Of a DNA stretch of 64,000 nt, positions 35,695-47,489 are shown piece by piece. The notes beneath the pieces are model-generated. The model had not been told where the DNA came from, did not search any database, and worked only from the letters and a program-made list of their open reading frames with translations. Both the position numbers and the translations under genes were made by a program. Source of the DNA: Gnetum montanum (lineage: Eukaryota > Streptophyta > Gnetopsida > Gnetales > Gnetaceae); the NCBI GenBank assembly GCA_015680685.1, contig MNCI01017734.1:15049-79048 (forward strand), in the 5' to 3' direction. How positions within the stretch are numbered: position 1 is the stretch's first letter; every line of letters begins with the position of its first letter.

Positions 35695-35702
35695 CATAAA
35701 TA
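35695..35702 (+). promoter_or_regulatory. Possible TATA box of the antisense gene (element B)
   Basis: CATAAATA lies about 160 bp upstream of the ATG at 35856. Element C has TATAAAC about 125 bp upstream of its ATG (59360-59366). Weak evidence; promoter position is inferred only from spacing. Confidence 0.25.
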
Positions 35703-35855
35703 GGAATTAAACCCTGGTAAGCTTGTCATTCTCATCGTAAGAGCACAGAGCCCATATTTGGAGCACAAAGAAATTCTCGAGGGCAGAGCAATTATGCTAA
35801 CAGCGTACAAGGCATTTTTTTGCATAGCAACAAGGAAAAGTTTGTAAGCAGGATG

Positions 35856-38800
35856 ATGGCTCCCAAGAAGGAACACACTCACTTGGTTCTTGCAAAGGCT
35901 GAGGAGGTAAAGAAAATCCTAGGCCGTATGACACAAGTACGCATCGTGGCCTGAGAGGACACACCATTGACCTGGTAGGCTACTATGCTTCCTCTACTTT
36001 TTCAAAATTTTGTTATCATTTTTTGTTTTCTACTTTCATTTTGTGATTTAGTTTCAGTCATCCATGTTTTTTGTCATCGTGTTTTTGTTGTTTTGGCCTT
36101 TGCACCGTCACTGTTACCATTTTGAACTTGGCGGATGCATAGACGCTATGCTGACATTGCATGCAAGGCCACCTAAATTGCCACCACTGCGGTTGCCATA
36201 ACCACTAGGGTTTGGATAGTTTAAGTTACTTGGGTTTCAAATGGCATAGCATAAGACCCTAGGGAGGGTTTGGCCATGCATGATGAAATAGTGTAACATG
36301 TGTTTTGTCAGGGCACATTATTAATCGCCCTATTAGGATTAATCGCTTTGTTGCTATGCTAGGCTATTTTTGCTATGCTATTGCTTTCATGTTCTTGCTA
36401 TGCTATGTGTGGGAAGAGGGTTATGCTATGCTATATGCTAAGGTGTCAGGTGTTGCTATGCTGCATGCGAACTGCACTTGGTCGTGATGCTAACACTTGC
36501 TAGTTGTGTTGTGCAGGATGGGGCTAAGGCCAATTCTGGTTATCTTAGAAATTGTAGGGGTCCTGTGATATGTAAGAAAACTTGTGGCCAATGCTCCTCC
36601 TCCCCATATACATGTGGGGAAGTGGAGGTCTGGTTCAGGAAAGGAGCACAAAAGTTCCTACAATACCTCCTCCCACACTTCAGTGTGATCGTTAGGTCAT
36701 ACCTAGAGGAGGAAGAGGCGGCTGTCATAACAGAAGCCATATTGCCTGGGGTAAGATAGGGCATCCTGAGGTTTTTGACGGATGGGGAAATCATTAGTAG
36801 GTAGGGAGAAGGATCCAGTCAATGCCCCATAGAGTTTAGGTGTTTGGCCTAGATCTAGGAAATGCCTGAGTATAGCTGCTACCATCCTTACAATACACTA
36901 TTCATTGCACGTTATATGGAAACGTGCTTCCAAAACCCACCAGGAACCATCTATTATGCTAGAGGGTGAGTTTTTTATCCTTATTCTATTGTGTTATGTG
37001 ATGCTTGCCATATTGGCCAAATGCTAATAGTATGTTTTTGTTACCAGGTTCTACATCAACAAGGAAGGGCTTCACGACCGAATGGGTCTGCTGACTACAA
37101 CATGAATAGCCCTGCACGAGTTCTCTTCTACTGAGAACCTACATGCAGGTGTGATTGGTCAATGCAGGGGTAAATACCACACCTACCTAGACATATACCT
37201 CATTCCCTATGATAGATGCAAGGAGTGTAGTTGGTTGGATGAGGAATGGATGCCCTTCAAATCACCGTTGAATAAGTCCTAGTTTGTCTTTCTCCATTTC
37301 CGTTATCATACAGACTTGGTAGGCTAAACAGTAAGTGTTGCATGCTTAAGTGCCTTTGAAATATTTTATGTTTTCCATGTTTTTAAACTAAATGTTTCTT
37401 GTGGAAACTGTTATAGGGGTAAAGAAGCCCCAGGAGGTGACAGTGGTAACTGTCAAGACACAGGAGGCAAACATCTACTTTCAATATGGAGAAGTAGATA
37501 CGAGCCAATGCTAGATAAATGGTGCGGCTTCGGAATCCTTGGTCTAGAATACCCAAAAGGCTGGGCTTATGGACTTGTTCCTAGCTCTAAATGCAAGCAT
37601 TCCTACCACCGAGATGCTCTCCCTAGTTGAATCCTTTTTTGACAAGCCAGGCTACTTTTGTACGTGCATACAGGGCATATGGGTGGTCATTGAAATCAAT
37701 GACTAGCTATTCGTGAACCTCTTTGGTGTCCCTACCGATGGTTTCCTCATAGGGTTGAAGGGCAAGAGGGAACTAAGCCTTTAGAAGAAGGACATCCAGG
37801 AATGGATAGGGATTTCCAAGGAGTGGAAGGGGCTCCCCATGGAGAAGCTCAAGGCAGGACCTGCCAAAGAAGTTTACCCTATCTTTCATGCTCACGTATT
37901 CCCCCAGTTGCTTTCCCAAGCGAAGGTCTTGGGGATTGAGTAGGCTTGGGTAATGCATGAGGTCATGGAAGAGGGGGCTTGCTACAACTGGGCTTGGTTT
38001 CTATGTAAAGGCTTCTAAACCAAAATCTTGGGACTCCATGAGAAACTAGATTCCCATTCTAGCATACATTATGCCTTTTACATAGCCTATCTAAAGCATT
38101 TCATGGAGTTTTTGGAGGTTTATGAGAATGGAGCCTGGGTCATGCAAAATCGCAACCAAATTTCTAGATCGGGGATTCGCTAGATTCTCCGAACCACCTA
38201 AGCCCAAGATCCCCTAGAAATAATTAGGGAGCCTTTCTCTGTGACAACTAAGGATTGGGTGGCCTGCAACTTTCATGGCCAAGATAGCATAGGAGAGATG
38301 CCCCCTACTATAGTTGGTAGCCTATAATGGGAAAAACGTCTCATAGTTGAGACTATAGCTAGTAAGTTGTAGTGGAAGAGGCCTCCTCCATCTAAGGAAA
38401 TCCTTCGCTCAGAGGAAGAGGGGAAAAGACTAAGACTTAAACTACAGAGGACGCAACCCCCCATTGGTAAACACTTTTTTTCATGTCTATTTCTTCACCT
38501 ACTCTATTAATTCTTGCTATGTTTTTCTATGCTAGGCAGCATAGCGTAGCGTAGCACCTACTTTCAGCTAACTTGTTTTAAGCTAATGACAACATGTCTC
38601 TTTGTTGTTAGAAGAAGAAGAGGAAGAAGAAGAAGGTGACGAAGTGGTATCAACCCCTAAGAAGGGGGTGATGACTAAATACATGAAGGCTCCAGTCTCA
38701 ATAGAAAGGGCCCCTGTCAAGAAGAAAGGACCTCCTATCACTAAGGCAAGGGCTTTTCTTATTAGGCAGAATCCTCCTACTAATGAGGAGGAAATGTTTG

Positions 38801-39883
38801 GAGACGAAGAAGAGTCTCCCTTGAATAAAAACAACGTTGGTCTTCCAAAAGGAAAGACACCAGTATATGAAGAAGAGGCTCGTATAGACCTGGTAGGGAC
38901 TTCTGACAAGGCTACCGCCATCGTTTTGCATCAACAGGAAGGGAGACTGCAATTGGACGCTGGTGAGTTCAGCAATATGTCTACCTTGTCATAGACCATT
39001 TAGGCCTTTGCTGGTATGTTTAGTTATGTGACAGGAATCAATTTTGATGTTGCAGGACCCCCTCTAACTCATGTAAAATCATGGGCTGAGATCCCTAATA
39101 AGTTTACATTCATGCAGGGAATTGTCGATGACATGATCAGCCACACTCAGTAGGTGGACCCCGAAGTAGGTAAGTAGTAGTGTTAGGTGCTCTCATGTTA
39201 CTATGCTAGAATTTCTTGAGCCTGATAATCTTGCTATGCTAATGCAACTGCCATGCTCTTTGTGTCATGGCAACCTCTCAGCTCAAATGGGACCCAGCAC
39301 AGCCTTTGAAAGCATATGTATAAAATGGAACATGCCACCACTGGTAAACTATACAAGGATGATGATGTGGAGGCATTTACGTATAAAAAATTCGTAAATG
39401 CTATTAACCATTTTGAGGCCTATGCCAAGTTCAAAGAGTAGGGGAAGGTTATGGAATCTCCTGAGTGGAAAGTGAACCTTCCCATAGGAGAGCCCGCAAC
39501 TGCTTCCTTTTCTCCAGGACCACCAAGGTGGACAACCACCGAAAGGGAGAGAGCTATTGCAGATGCTAAACCAAGCAATAGGAGTTGGGTGGACATCACA
39601 ATAGAGGAGGTTTGGTGCCACCTCGAGCTTGCTTTAGACTAGATACCCTTCAAGATGAATGCAAGTTCTTCTCAGGTTAGTTGCCTCCTACTGTGTTAAT
39701 GCTTATGATCTATTGTAGTTTGCATGCATTGCTTTAGTTGACCATTTCATTTCTACAATGCTGGCCCCAAATGAGGGTGCAAGGCCCTCAAAGAATAGGA
39801 ACAAAGGGGTAGAAGAGGACAACTCAGGGGAAGGTGATGTAGAAGAGAATGGCAAAGATGATGCAAATAGAGACAACCCATGA
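35856..39883 (+). pseudogene. Antisense eight-exon gene of element B (unknown function)
   Basis: Modelled exons: 35856-35974, 36517-36965, 37048-37330, 37417-38466, 38612-38962, 39056-39169, 39282-39675 (shortened) and about 39752-39883. Introns are bounded by GT and AG at most junctions. Matches to element C run through every exon; examples (B/C) are EMPEYSCYHPYNTLF / EMPRFNYYHAYNTLF, NLFGVPTDGF / DLFGVPSDGF and KFTFMQGIVDDMI / KFSFMEGIVKDMI. Exon 4 has a faint resemblance to plant transposon-protein domains. Exon 5 starts with an acidic run of eight Glu and exon 8 is acidic. Function is not recognised. In-frame stops, a 1-nt loss in exon 2 and a large deletion in exon 7 make this copy dead. 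Confidence 0.75.
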
Positions 39884-40049
39884 TAGCATGGGATTTTTTT
39901 TTTTGAAATTTTGAATTATGTAAAATTTTTGCAAACATTATTTATAAGGAAAAAGTTTTGAATAAAGAAGAGAATTTCAGGAAAAAAATTAATTCTGCGC
40001 TAACTTGTGCATTGTCTACATGCTACGTTTTATGTAAAATTTTCATGCT

Positions 40050-40290
40050 TTTATGTGCTAGTTTTAGGCCATTTCGGGCCACTGCTAGTTCTAGGCCATT
40101 TTGGGCCATTGCTGGTTTTAGGCTTTTTCAGGCCTCTACTAGTTTTAGGAAATTTCGGGCCTCTGCTAGTTTTAGGCCATTTCGGGCCACTATGTAGCAT
40201 AGTTTTAGGCCATTTCAGGCCATAGCGTAGCATAGTTTTAGGTCATTTTTTGCCTTTGCGTAGCATAGTTTTAGGCCATTTTGGGCCATA
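40050..40290. repeat. Hairpin minisatellite, array 3 (between the antisense gene and protease)
   Basis: About eight units of 27-36 bp with core AGTTTTAGGCCATTTCGGGC. GGCC and GGGCC can pair around a 4-5 nt loop. The last units add 'gcgtagcata', linking this array to the LTR hairpin motif. Confidence 0.8.
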
Positions 40291-40410
40291 GTATAGTAGG
40301 CCAAGGAGATGGTACATTACCAAGGCAAAAAGATGGTGAATGTACAAGGGACAACAACTGGGTGGGAAGTAGCAGGGTTGCTACAATATGCATAGCTACT
40401 TCTTAACCCT

Positions 40411-41241
40411 TCATGGGTTGAGTGCAACATAAAGCTGAGACGCTTTGCCAAGGCCTTCGTTTACATCATTGTCCCCCTCTTGGAAGGGCAACTCAACCCA
40501 CGCACTTTCATTTTGGAAACTGGCTTGCTGAGTTGATTCCCCCACTGGATGGTTAGTGTGTGCGTAAGCAGGCACTTCATTCTCAGAGGTTACGACCTCT
40601 AAGCCTTGCTCCATGTCTACGTTGCTAATTTCTTGCATTGTTACCTTGTCACTATGGATCACCACCTCCTTGCCTGCATATGGTAAGTGGATCTCCTAGT
40701 GTATAGGTGAGGAGATAGCCCTTAGCTGCACTAACCATGATCTTCCCAGGATTAGGTTAAACCTAGAGATTTCCTCGACCATGATGAATGTTGTGTTCTT
40801 GGGGAACTAGTCCCCTACCATGAAGTTTATGTGAACCATGCCCTTCACCACAACCCATGCCCCATTGAACGACCTCAAGCATGACATCGTTGTGGGTTTG
40901 ATCTGGTCGACCAAGCCCAACTTGTACATGATAGGGAATGGGATGACGTTCATGGTAGCCCCATCATCAATGTGTACCCTTCGGATCCAGTGTTGGATGA
41001 TCCAAATTCTGATGAAAAAGGGTGTTGTAGTCACCTAGCCCCTTTCAGGATCTTCCCTAATGGTGTCATCATAGAAAGTTAGTTGAGAAAGTTCTAGCTC
41101 TATAGGTGTGGAGGGGAGCATGACTAAGTGGATTGCTTCCTCTTTTGCTGGCATGTCTTTGTTAACTAGAATCGCTATCAACATGAGGATCAGAGCATCA
41201 TGGTGTGAGACAGATGTCATGATTAGGTTGTACAAGCTCAA
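40411..41241 (-). pseudogene. Element B aspartic protease region
   Basis: 41034-40807 contains VHIDDGATMNVIPFPIMYKL, a Tat-type retropepsin start. Its triplet is DDG, where DSG, DTG or DGG is usual. The upstream piece (41241-41035) includes IELELSQLTFYDDTI, and the downstream piece (40665-40411) is acidic and Gln rich. Stops separate the three pieces. After the last of them no pol homology is seen until the RT acceptor at 35089. Confidence 0.72.
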
Positions 41242-41781
41242 TGTAGTGTTTTTCTATTTTAGAGCTTGTTTGACCTAAGCGAAAGCGTCCAAGAGGTCTT
41301 GGTCGTGCCCTTGTTCACTACTTTCCTCCTCTTCCATTCATCCTAGAAGACAAATTTCCTAAGGAGGGGCAATTTTGGGTCTGGGTTCAGACCCTTCTTG
41401 TTAGGGCGGCATGGACTATGCGGTTATAGTGATGTTCCTCTTCAGTCATGAGGTCATAGATGTAGGGGGTGAAGACATAGGCTTGGAAATTTCTAGGATG
41501 GTACTTCCTCTCGATGTCTCACCTATGAAATGCACTTCTCATTTTTTAGGACGAGAAGGCTGTGCAGCCGTCTTCCGCAGGATGGGGGCTATTGAAGGAG
41601 TCAACCCCCTATTGAAAAATGGAGCTAACAGTGTTAACGGGTGGGGTGGCATGGTTATGCTAATAGGTGGCATAGTAATGGATGCCCAATGAGGAACTCT
41701 TAGGATGAATGGCTATTGCGAGCTTTGGCCAGCCGTTGGTGGTGTTGTTGTGCTACACTAAGGCACATGGACCACAAACAG

Positions 41782-44241
41782 CTATTGGGATGGCCTAGGA
41801 TCACTGTCAATACCAATGGTGTTGATAACATAACTAGCATTATTGGCATTGAGGGGGTCTATGTAAATATGCAAAGATTGATTCTCAGGGCACACTAGGT
41901 TGTTTTTTTCCAACATCAGTTTCCCTTGATCAATCATCCTTTGGATGTCATCCTTGAACGCCACACAGTAATCCGTGTTGTCACCACATTGTTGGTGGTA
42001 GTCACAAAACATATCTAAATTGAAATCCTTAGGAACTGGGGGCCCGTTGGGTAGGGCCAGAGAGGGGTTCCTAAGGAGCTTGTAGTAGCACTGATGTCTC
42101 CTAATTCCTTCTTACAACATCTACTTGTGTTCGATGTTCCCTACTTCCAGTAGCTGCTTCAGAAGTTCTGAAGGCTTGAGAGGAAGTGGGGTATACTTTG
42201 AGTGATCTTTACGCTCAAAGTTTGATTTGGGTTGTGTAGATGTCTCAGGTGTGGGTATTGGAGGTTGCAATGCATTACCCTACTTGGGAATAGGGTTAGC
42301 TATGGGTACAACTGATTTGTTGTTGTTCTTGTTACCATTGTTACTAGGTTTAGGCTTGGCCTCAGTCACCACAGCAGCCACTGTGGTTGTTAGGGCCTTA
42401 CCCTTGTCCTTCTATGTGAAGTGTTTTTGTAGGAAATGTAGGTAGGATCTTTACTTGCCTCGACCGTGTCCTGTATACTCTTGGTCTAAGTGAAGGCTTC
42501 ACTAAGAGTGTGAGGAGCAAGGTAGTATAGTTTAGACTTTATGAAGTCATTCACTACACCCTTAAAGATGGCCAGTAAATGGGCCTCCGCGATGGGCTTG
42601 CAAATTTTATTAAGGGTTACGCTCCAACACTGGATGAACTTCTGGACTGGTTCTAGAGGATCTTGCTTCACTCTCATCAACTAATCTACCATGGTTTCTA
42701 CCTTCAAGTTATACTTGAAGCATGTCATGAACTGGGTTAGAAGCTCCTCTATAGTTGAAATGGATGAGCATGACAGGGTGTTGTACGAATCCAGGGCTTT
42801 CCCAACTTTGGACATAGAGAAGACACAAATAATCATGTGTGGCCATTATTACAACAGAAGGGATTCAGACCTAAAGGTAAGAAGATGTGCATTGCGATGT
42901 CCCTCCCCATTGTACTTCATGAAGTGGGGGAGGGACATCCCTGGGGGTAACATCAGTGCAGGGATTGCAGGGTTGATGGGGTCATCCTAGTAAAAGTACA
43001 TTACTTGTACCATGTCAAATCCAACAGCTTTGAGGCATTTCATTTCCTCAATAAGGGTCTAGATAAGCTGGAATGCTTGATCCAAACCGTACGATGATGT
43101 GGACTATTGGAGAACTATCGAGGTAGTTCCCATCTGTGGAATGGTAGGGGTGGCGGAGTGACCCATCAACAATACTGTTGGGATAGCCCCCACGAATGGT
43201 GCTTCTTGCACTATCCACCACCTAGTAGGTGGTGCTGTTGGAGCAGCAACCGTGGGTTGGGCTACTGGATAGACTTCTTGTGTTGCCAATGGAATAGACC
43301 ATAGCCCCATGTTGGGCTATACCATTTGTGGGGTTTGGTAGGTCTTAGGGCAAACATAATGAGACATCTACGACAGTTGTGGAATAGGCGAAGAAGTGAA
43401 TGGGGTCCACCATGTGGATAGGCCTGGGCCTACTGCAGTTGGTGGGACTGACGTGAATATAGGAATGGAAATACAAGTTGTGTATGATTTTAAAGTAGGT
43501 ATAGTATGAACATGCGGTAGGGTATCCGTGATTGGTGTGTGATGCACTACAGGAATGGACTGATGAATATTTTGTGGAGGCATAGTTGCTACAAATGAAA
43601 TAGGAGAATAAGGACATTGATACACTAAGAAGGTGACATGGCTACCCATTGCAGGTGTAGTTGTAGGTTGCAGGAGTATAGGCGTTATTACAAAGGAAGT
43701 GGTGATAGAAAATAGGTTGGCCCAGAAAGACTACGTAGGAGGGACTGTGACGGGGTTGGTCTGACCTCCCTCATCGGATTGAGAATCAAACTCCTCTTAT
43801 CCATCCTGGAAGGCCTCATCATGGTTAGATGCTATGTCCTACTACTCCCTAAGTCTAAGACACCTGGATTAGCTAGTCTAGAAGCCATTGATTTATCTAT
43901 GTCAAAGGTATGGAAGTGCTGGGAGTGGGAAAAAACTCCTTCCCATCATAGTAAGCAAACTCGAAGCTACATTTTTCTTTGAATTTGTGCACATCCAAGG
44001 GAAGGTTTTCCTGAACCTTTGCATAGAGGAAGTTATAGCGCTCATGTTGCTGGGCCAAGTCCTCAGGTCCCCAGTTTTGGATCCTGAGGGATTGACGTGC
44101 TTCCAGCATCGGGTTAAGTGGTTTTTTGGGACATGTGATGCCTGGAACCATGATGGGAACTTCAACATTGAATTTTTTAGTATTCGTAGTTGCAGAAGTC
44201 ATTGTTACTAAGTTAGAAAATTTTGTAAATGTGAAAAGCAC
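41782..44241 (-). pseudogene. Element B gag
   Basis: From right to left: N-terminus 44241-43897 (RYNFLYAKVQENLPLDVHKF), then a Pro/Thr/Val-rich stretch (43650-43104). The capsid core is at 42680-42486 (MMRVKQDPLEPVQKFIQCW ... FKGVVNDFIKSKLYYLAP), and the Tat-type terminal motif CDYHQQCGDNTDYCVAFK at 42012-41782. The last matches the C.YH...GH.T..C pattern of Tat gag, but the usual GH is GD here. Several stops and frame changes separate the parts. Confidence 0.78.
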
Positions 44242-44612
44242 AAAAATCAGGGAACAATCAAAAAGGATTTATGTCTTGCTAGATTCCAGGGGAATCATTG
44301 GGGTGACCGATCTATACCATGTGATGTATAAACAACTGCAAAAGAGTGTCACATTTACGCTAGTGAGCGATAGGGTACAAAACACATGCAAGGCTACCGT
44401 AAAGAAAACAAGTCAACTGGCAATCGGAAGCTTTATGTATTGCAGGGTTCCTAAGGAACCGTCGAGGTGACCGATCTGCACCGCAGGATGCATAAACAAC
44501 CTCAAATGGGTGTCAAGTTTATGCCAATGTGTATCAGGGTGCAAAAAACTTACTCGACTACCATGAAATGGGGAAAGGATACTAAAAGGCCCTCCTTCTA
44601 GCACCATAAAAT
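44242..44612 (-). other. Element B 5' leader with a 165-bp duplication
   Basis: Two diverged copies of a segment marked by 'gtgaccgatct' (44302 and 44467) lie 165 bp apart. The putative primer site is the minus-strand TGGTGCTAGAAGGAGGG starting at 44606, 6 bp inside the LTR. I cannot assign the tRNA. Confidence 0.55.
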
Positions 44613-46360
44613 TGTAGCAATCAAAAATGTTAGCGGCTAAAAAATATCGATGGGTCATTGGATGTGGCAGTCTTAACCCCAGATCCGTGTGAGGGCCATG
44701 CTGGATAAAAATGGAAATGGGGTGCCCTGAATTATCTGGTCGATCAGACAGGGACTTAGTCAGTGTTAATATAACCTTTCATAAACGTGTAAATTGAAAA
44801 CAGGATCTCTAGCATAAAATGATAACTTTAAATGCAAGAGGGGTAGAAAAAAATGTAAACATGTAATGATAAGCAAGAAAAATAAAGTAAAATGTTGTTA
44901 GGAAAGTGCACCACTTCAAGATTATGACTTAATTGGTTGTGTGATGTTGGGAGGTGAAGAGATCCCAAAGGTAACCAAGATGTCCAGAGCAAGATAATTG
45001 TATGCTTGAACGCAAAATCAGGAGTTAACAGTGCAAAATGCTAGCATGGTGGTAGAAAAGAGGAGAATAAAATTCCAACTGAGATTCCTAACTATTTAAA
45101 ATGCCAAATATAAAGCTTACAATGCTCCAGGTTACAGTGCTAACTTTCTTTTTTCTTATCAACCAACAAAATTTCCAGCCAACCAAAATCGCCCAAAAAC
45201 CTCATCCTTTGAGCGTTGCTCATTGCGGTATCTATAGGACCAAGGGTGCATGAACGATGTGGTTTGGATGCCACGTGCCTTGGGCTTGTGTTGACCTATT
45301 TATGCTGCACGTGCCTGTATGATCATTGGACGATTCTTCCATGCCATAATTATAAGCCTGCCACGTTGTAATTGCACTGTCAAAGAAACAGTGCAATTAG
45401 GTGAGGTGCATTGATGTAGCGTAATTGCTTGCCATGATTTGCTATGCTTTGTTTGGCGTAGCATAGAATCTTGTTATGCTATGCTACGCTACGCAATTTA
45501 GTGTAGCGTAGCCATCAGTTCGAAGCAGAAATTTGCATTGTATCCTGTTGCATGCATTGGAAACCTTTGAAGTGCGCTAACTGTTTATAGCATATTTTCT
45601 ATGCTATGCTACGCTATGTAGCGTCGCATAGCGTAGTAGCTAGACTTAGTCATAGAAAACATCACCAATCTACAAAATTTTCCTTTTGCACTACGAAACT
45701 TATGAATTAGCTGATCTTGCCCTTTGAGTTGCCCTCTATCACTTCTGTAGAATTTCTATGCTGGGCTACGCCATGTAGCTCAATGTAGTGTAGCAGCCAA
45801 CATGGTTTTTCTTTTGCCAAGTTTGCCACTTTCTAGTGGAAGGAGACATTGCTGGAGGACTTGAAGTTAGGTGAGAGGTCTGACAGCCTAGCTTTTGCTA
45901 CGTTGTGCTATGCTACGTAGCATAGCATAGCGTAGCACTTTGCTTCTCCAAACGTCTTTTGAAGTCTACTATGCTACATATTGTAGCATAGCGTAGCAAA
46001 CTCCTCGACTTAGAAAACATGCTGAAGCACTTCGTTTTGAAATCATTTTCTGAGGCCTGCTACGCTACATAGCGTAGCATAGAAAACTCCTCGAATTAGA
46101 AAACTTGTCGAACTATTTTGCACATTCTGAGCACCACAAAAAATTCCACACATTGATCCTAAGTGCATTGTCAACTGGGTGAACTACTCAGGTGGGCAAG
46201 CTAGAGAATCCATTTAGCCTGTTGACACCTAGGGTAGAAAACTTTCCAAACTGGATAGTCTAAACATCAGAGCATCCATCTCCTGAAGAACTATTGTGAC
46301 GTTGTGCGAACTGCAAGGACCTGGTGAAGCAAGCATGCCTTTGAATTTTGGGGTGTTTCA
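44613..46360 (-). repeat. Element B 5' LTR
   Basis: It pairs with 28052-29819. It holds the same hairpin ladder (45430-46090), including the perfect 20-bp palindrome GCTATGCTACGTAGCATAGC at 45907-45926 and a 9-bp stem at 46059-46078. The LTRs differ at many sites, which points to an old insertion. Confidence 0.92.
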
Positions 46361-46365
46361 AGAAC
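46361..46365 (+). repeat. Target site duplication of element B, right copy (AGAAC)
   Basis: AGAAC follows GGTGTTTCA directly. After it the A2 gag sequence resumes ('cacttccaagaatttcacaa'), matching A1 at about 19030. Confidence 0.9.
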
Positions 46366-47229
46366 CACTTCCAAGAATTTCACAATGCTTGTGCCTTACA
46401 AAATATTGAAAATAGATGAAAAAATTTAAAGTTGTTCCCAAGAACACTAATAAAAGAATTAGAAAGTTGCTACCAGTCCTTAGAACTAGAAACCACTAGG
46501 AGGTGGAGTACGATGCTAGAGCTTTTTATTGACAAATATCAAATATACTCCTGAGTGTCCAACTTACAAAAACAGATGCAAGGATGGAAGCAGGGATATC
46601 ATGAATCCTTAGATGCTACGATGGGCTGATATTATGCATTGTTACATCGTTGCCCAAAACATGATTATGCACAACAGGATCAACTACACCAACTCGTAGA
46701 TGGGCTAAGACATGAAACCAGGAGAACCCTTAAAACATATGCCCAAGGGAGATTATCTAAACTTAGTTCCCATGAATTTTATAGATTTTTGGAGCAAGTA
46801 GCAAAGGAAGAAGGAGAGCTATTTAAGAGAGAAAGCGCAGAAGAGTACCACTGCAATCCCTCCCTCCGAAAAATGGAAGTGAGATTTTGTGAGTAGGATG
46901 AGTTAGCACTCGAAGAGTTGGTGAGTAGGAAAACCTTTCCGCTTCATAAATTAATAACCAAAGTGTAAGCTAAGGTAGATTAGATGTGGGACTCCTTAGA
47001 TAGTATATTTGAAACTATTTTGAAAATTGTAGAGGAGTCTAAGGAGCGAAGTAGTGATCATGATAAGAAAAAGAAGAGGGATTTGGACCATGCATGTAAC
47101 AAAGGTAAGGGTAAAATGACTATCACTGAAGAGGTTTTAGATTTGGATACAGAAAATGATGGTGGATGTGAGATATGCCAATATGACCATCCTAAGGGAT
47201 GTTGCGCAATAATCTTACATTTGCAATAG
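46366..47229 (+). pseudogene. A2 gag, 3' part
   Basis: 46639-46896 matches A1 capsid (GRLSKLSSHEFYRFLEQVA). 46984-47229 has the Lys-rich segment and the knuckle CEICQYDHPKGCC. Stops precede and separate these pieces. It joins to 28051 across the B insertion. Confidence 0.75.
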
Positions 47230-47489
47230 TCTAGAGTGTATGCACTCAACCCAAGACTTAACAAATGGCAAGCACCCTGTCGGTTACCTTATCCACAAGG
47301 TAGCCCAAGGTAGTTCCACAAACCATTAACATATTATCCAAGTGGAACTCCACCACAACCTATGGAACAACACCAGTAGTGGCAATACCCACAGTCATGG
47401 GGGATGCCACCGCCAAGGCAACAATACCCTTACAGGAAACTAGACCAATATGGCTACTACGTGTAGTAGCCAGTCTCTCCACCTAACTC

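Larger units (their letters stand above)
28052..46360 (-). mobile_element. Element B: 18.3-kb Tat-lineage Ty3/gypsy retrotransposon with an antisense gene
   Basis: It has LTRs of 1768 and 1748 bp and a 5-bp AGAAC duplication. Gag-pol reads on the minus strand: gag 44241-41782, protease 41241-40411, RT/RNase H 35088-33540, second RNase H 33290-32800, integrase 32700-31600. The second, archaeal-type RNase H and the integrase phrases (LGYYWPHMEHDC, YFTKWVEAIS) place it in the Tat clade, near Ogre. Between protease and RT a plus-strand gene of about 4 kb is present. All frames carry stops or frameshifts. It inserted into A2 gag, so it is younger than A2. Confidence 0.92.

Noticed and set aside
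38583-38952. Ser-rich minus-strand frames in phase with gag-pol strand
   Set aside because: They are the complement of the acidic exon 5 of the antisense gene. The plus-strand reading is supported by matching splice sites and protein similarity in C.
40007-40233. Open frames on both strands with repeated GHFGPL or PKWPKTS phrases
   Set aside because: They follow from the period of the minisatellite at 40050-40290 and have no start context or homologue in C.
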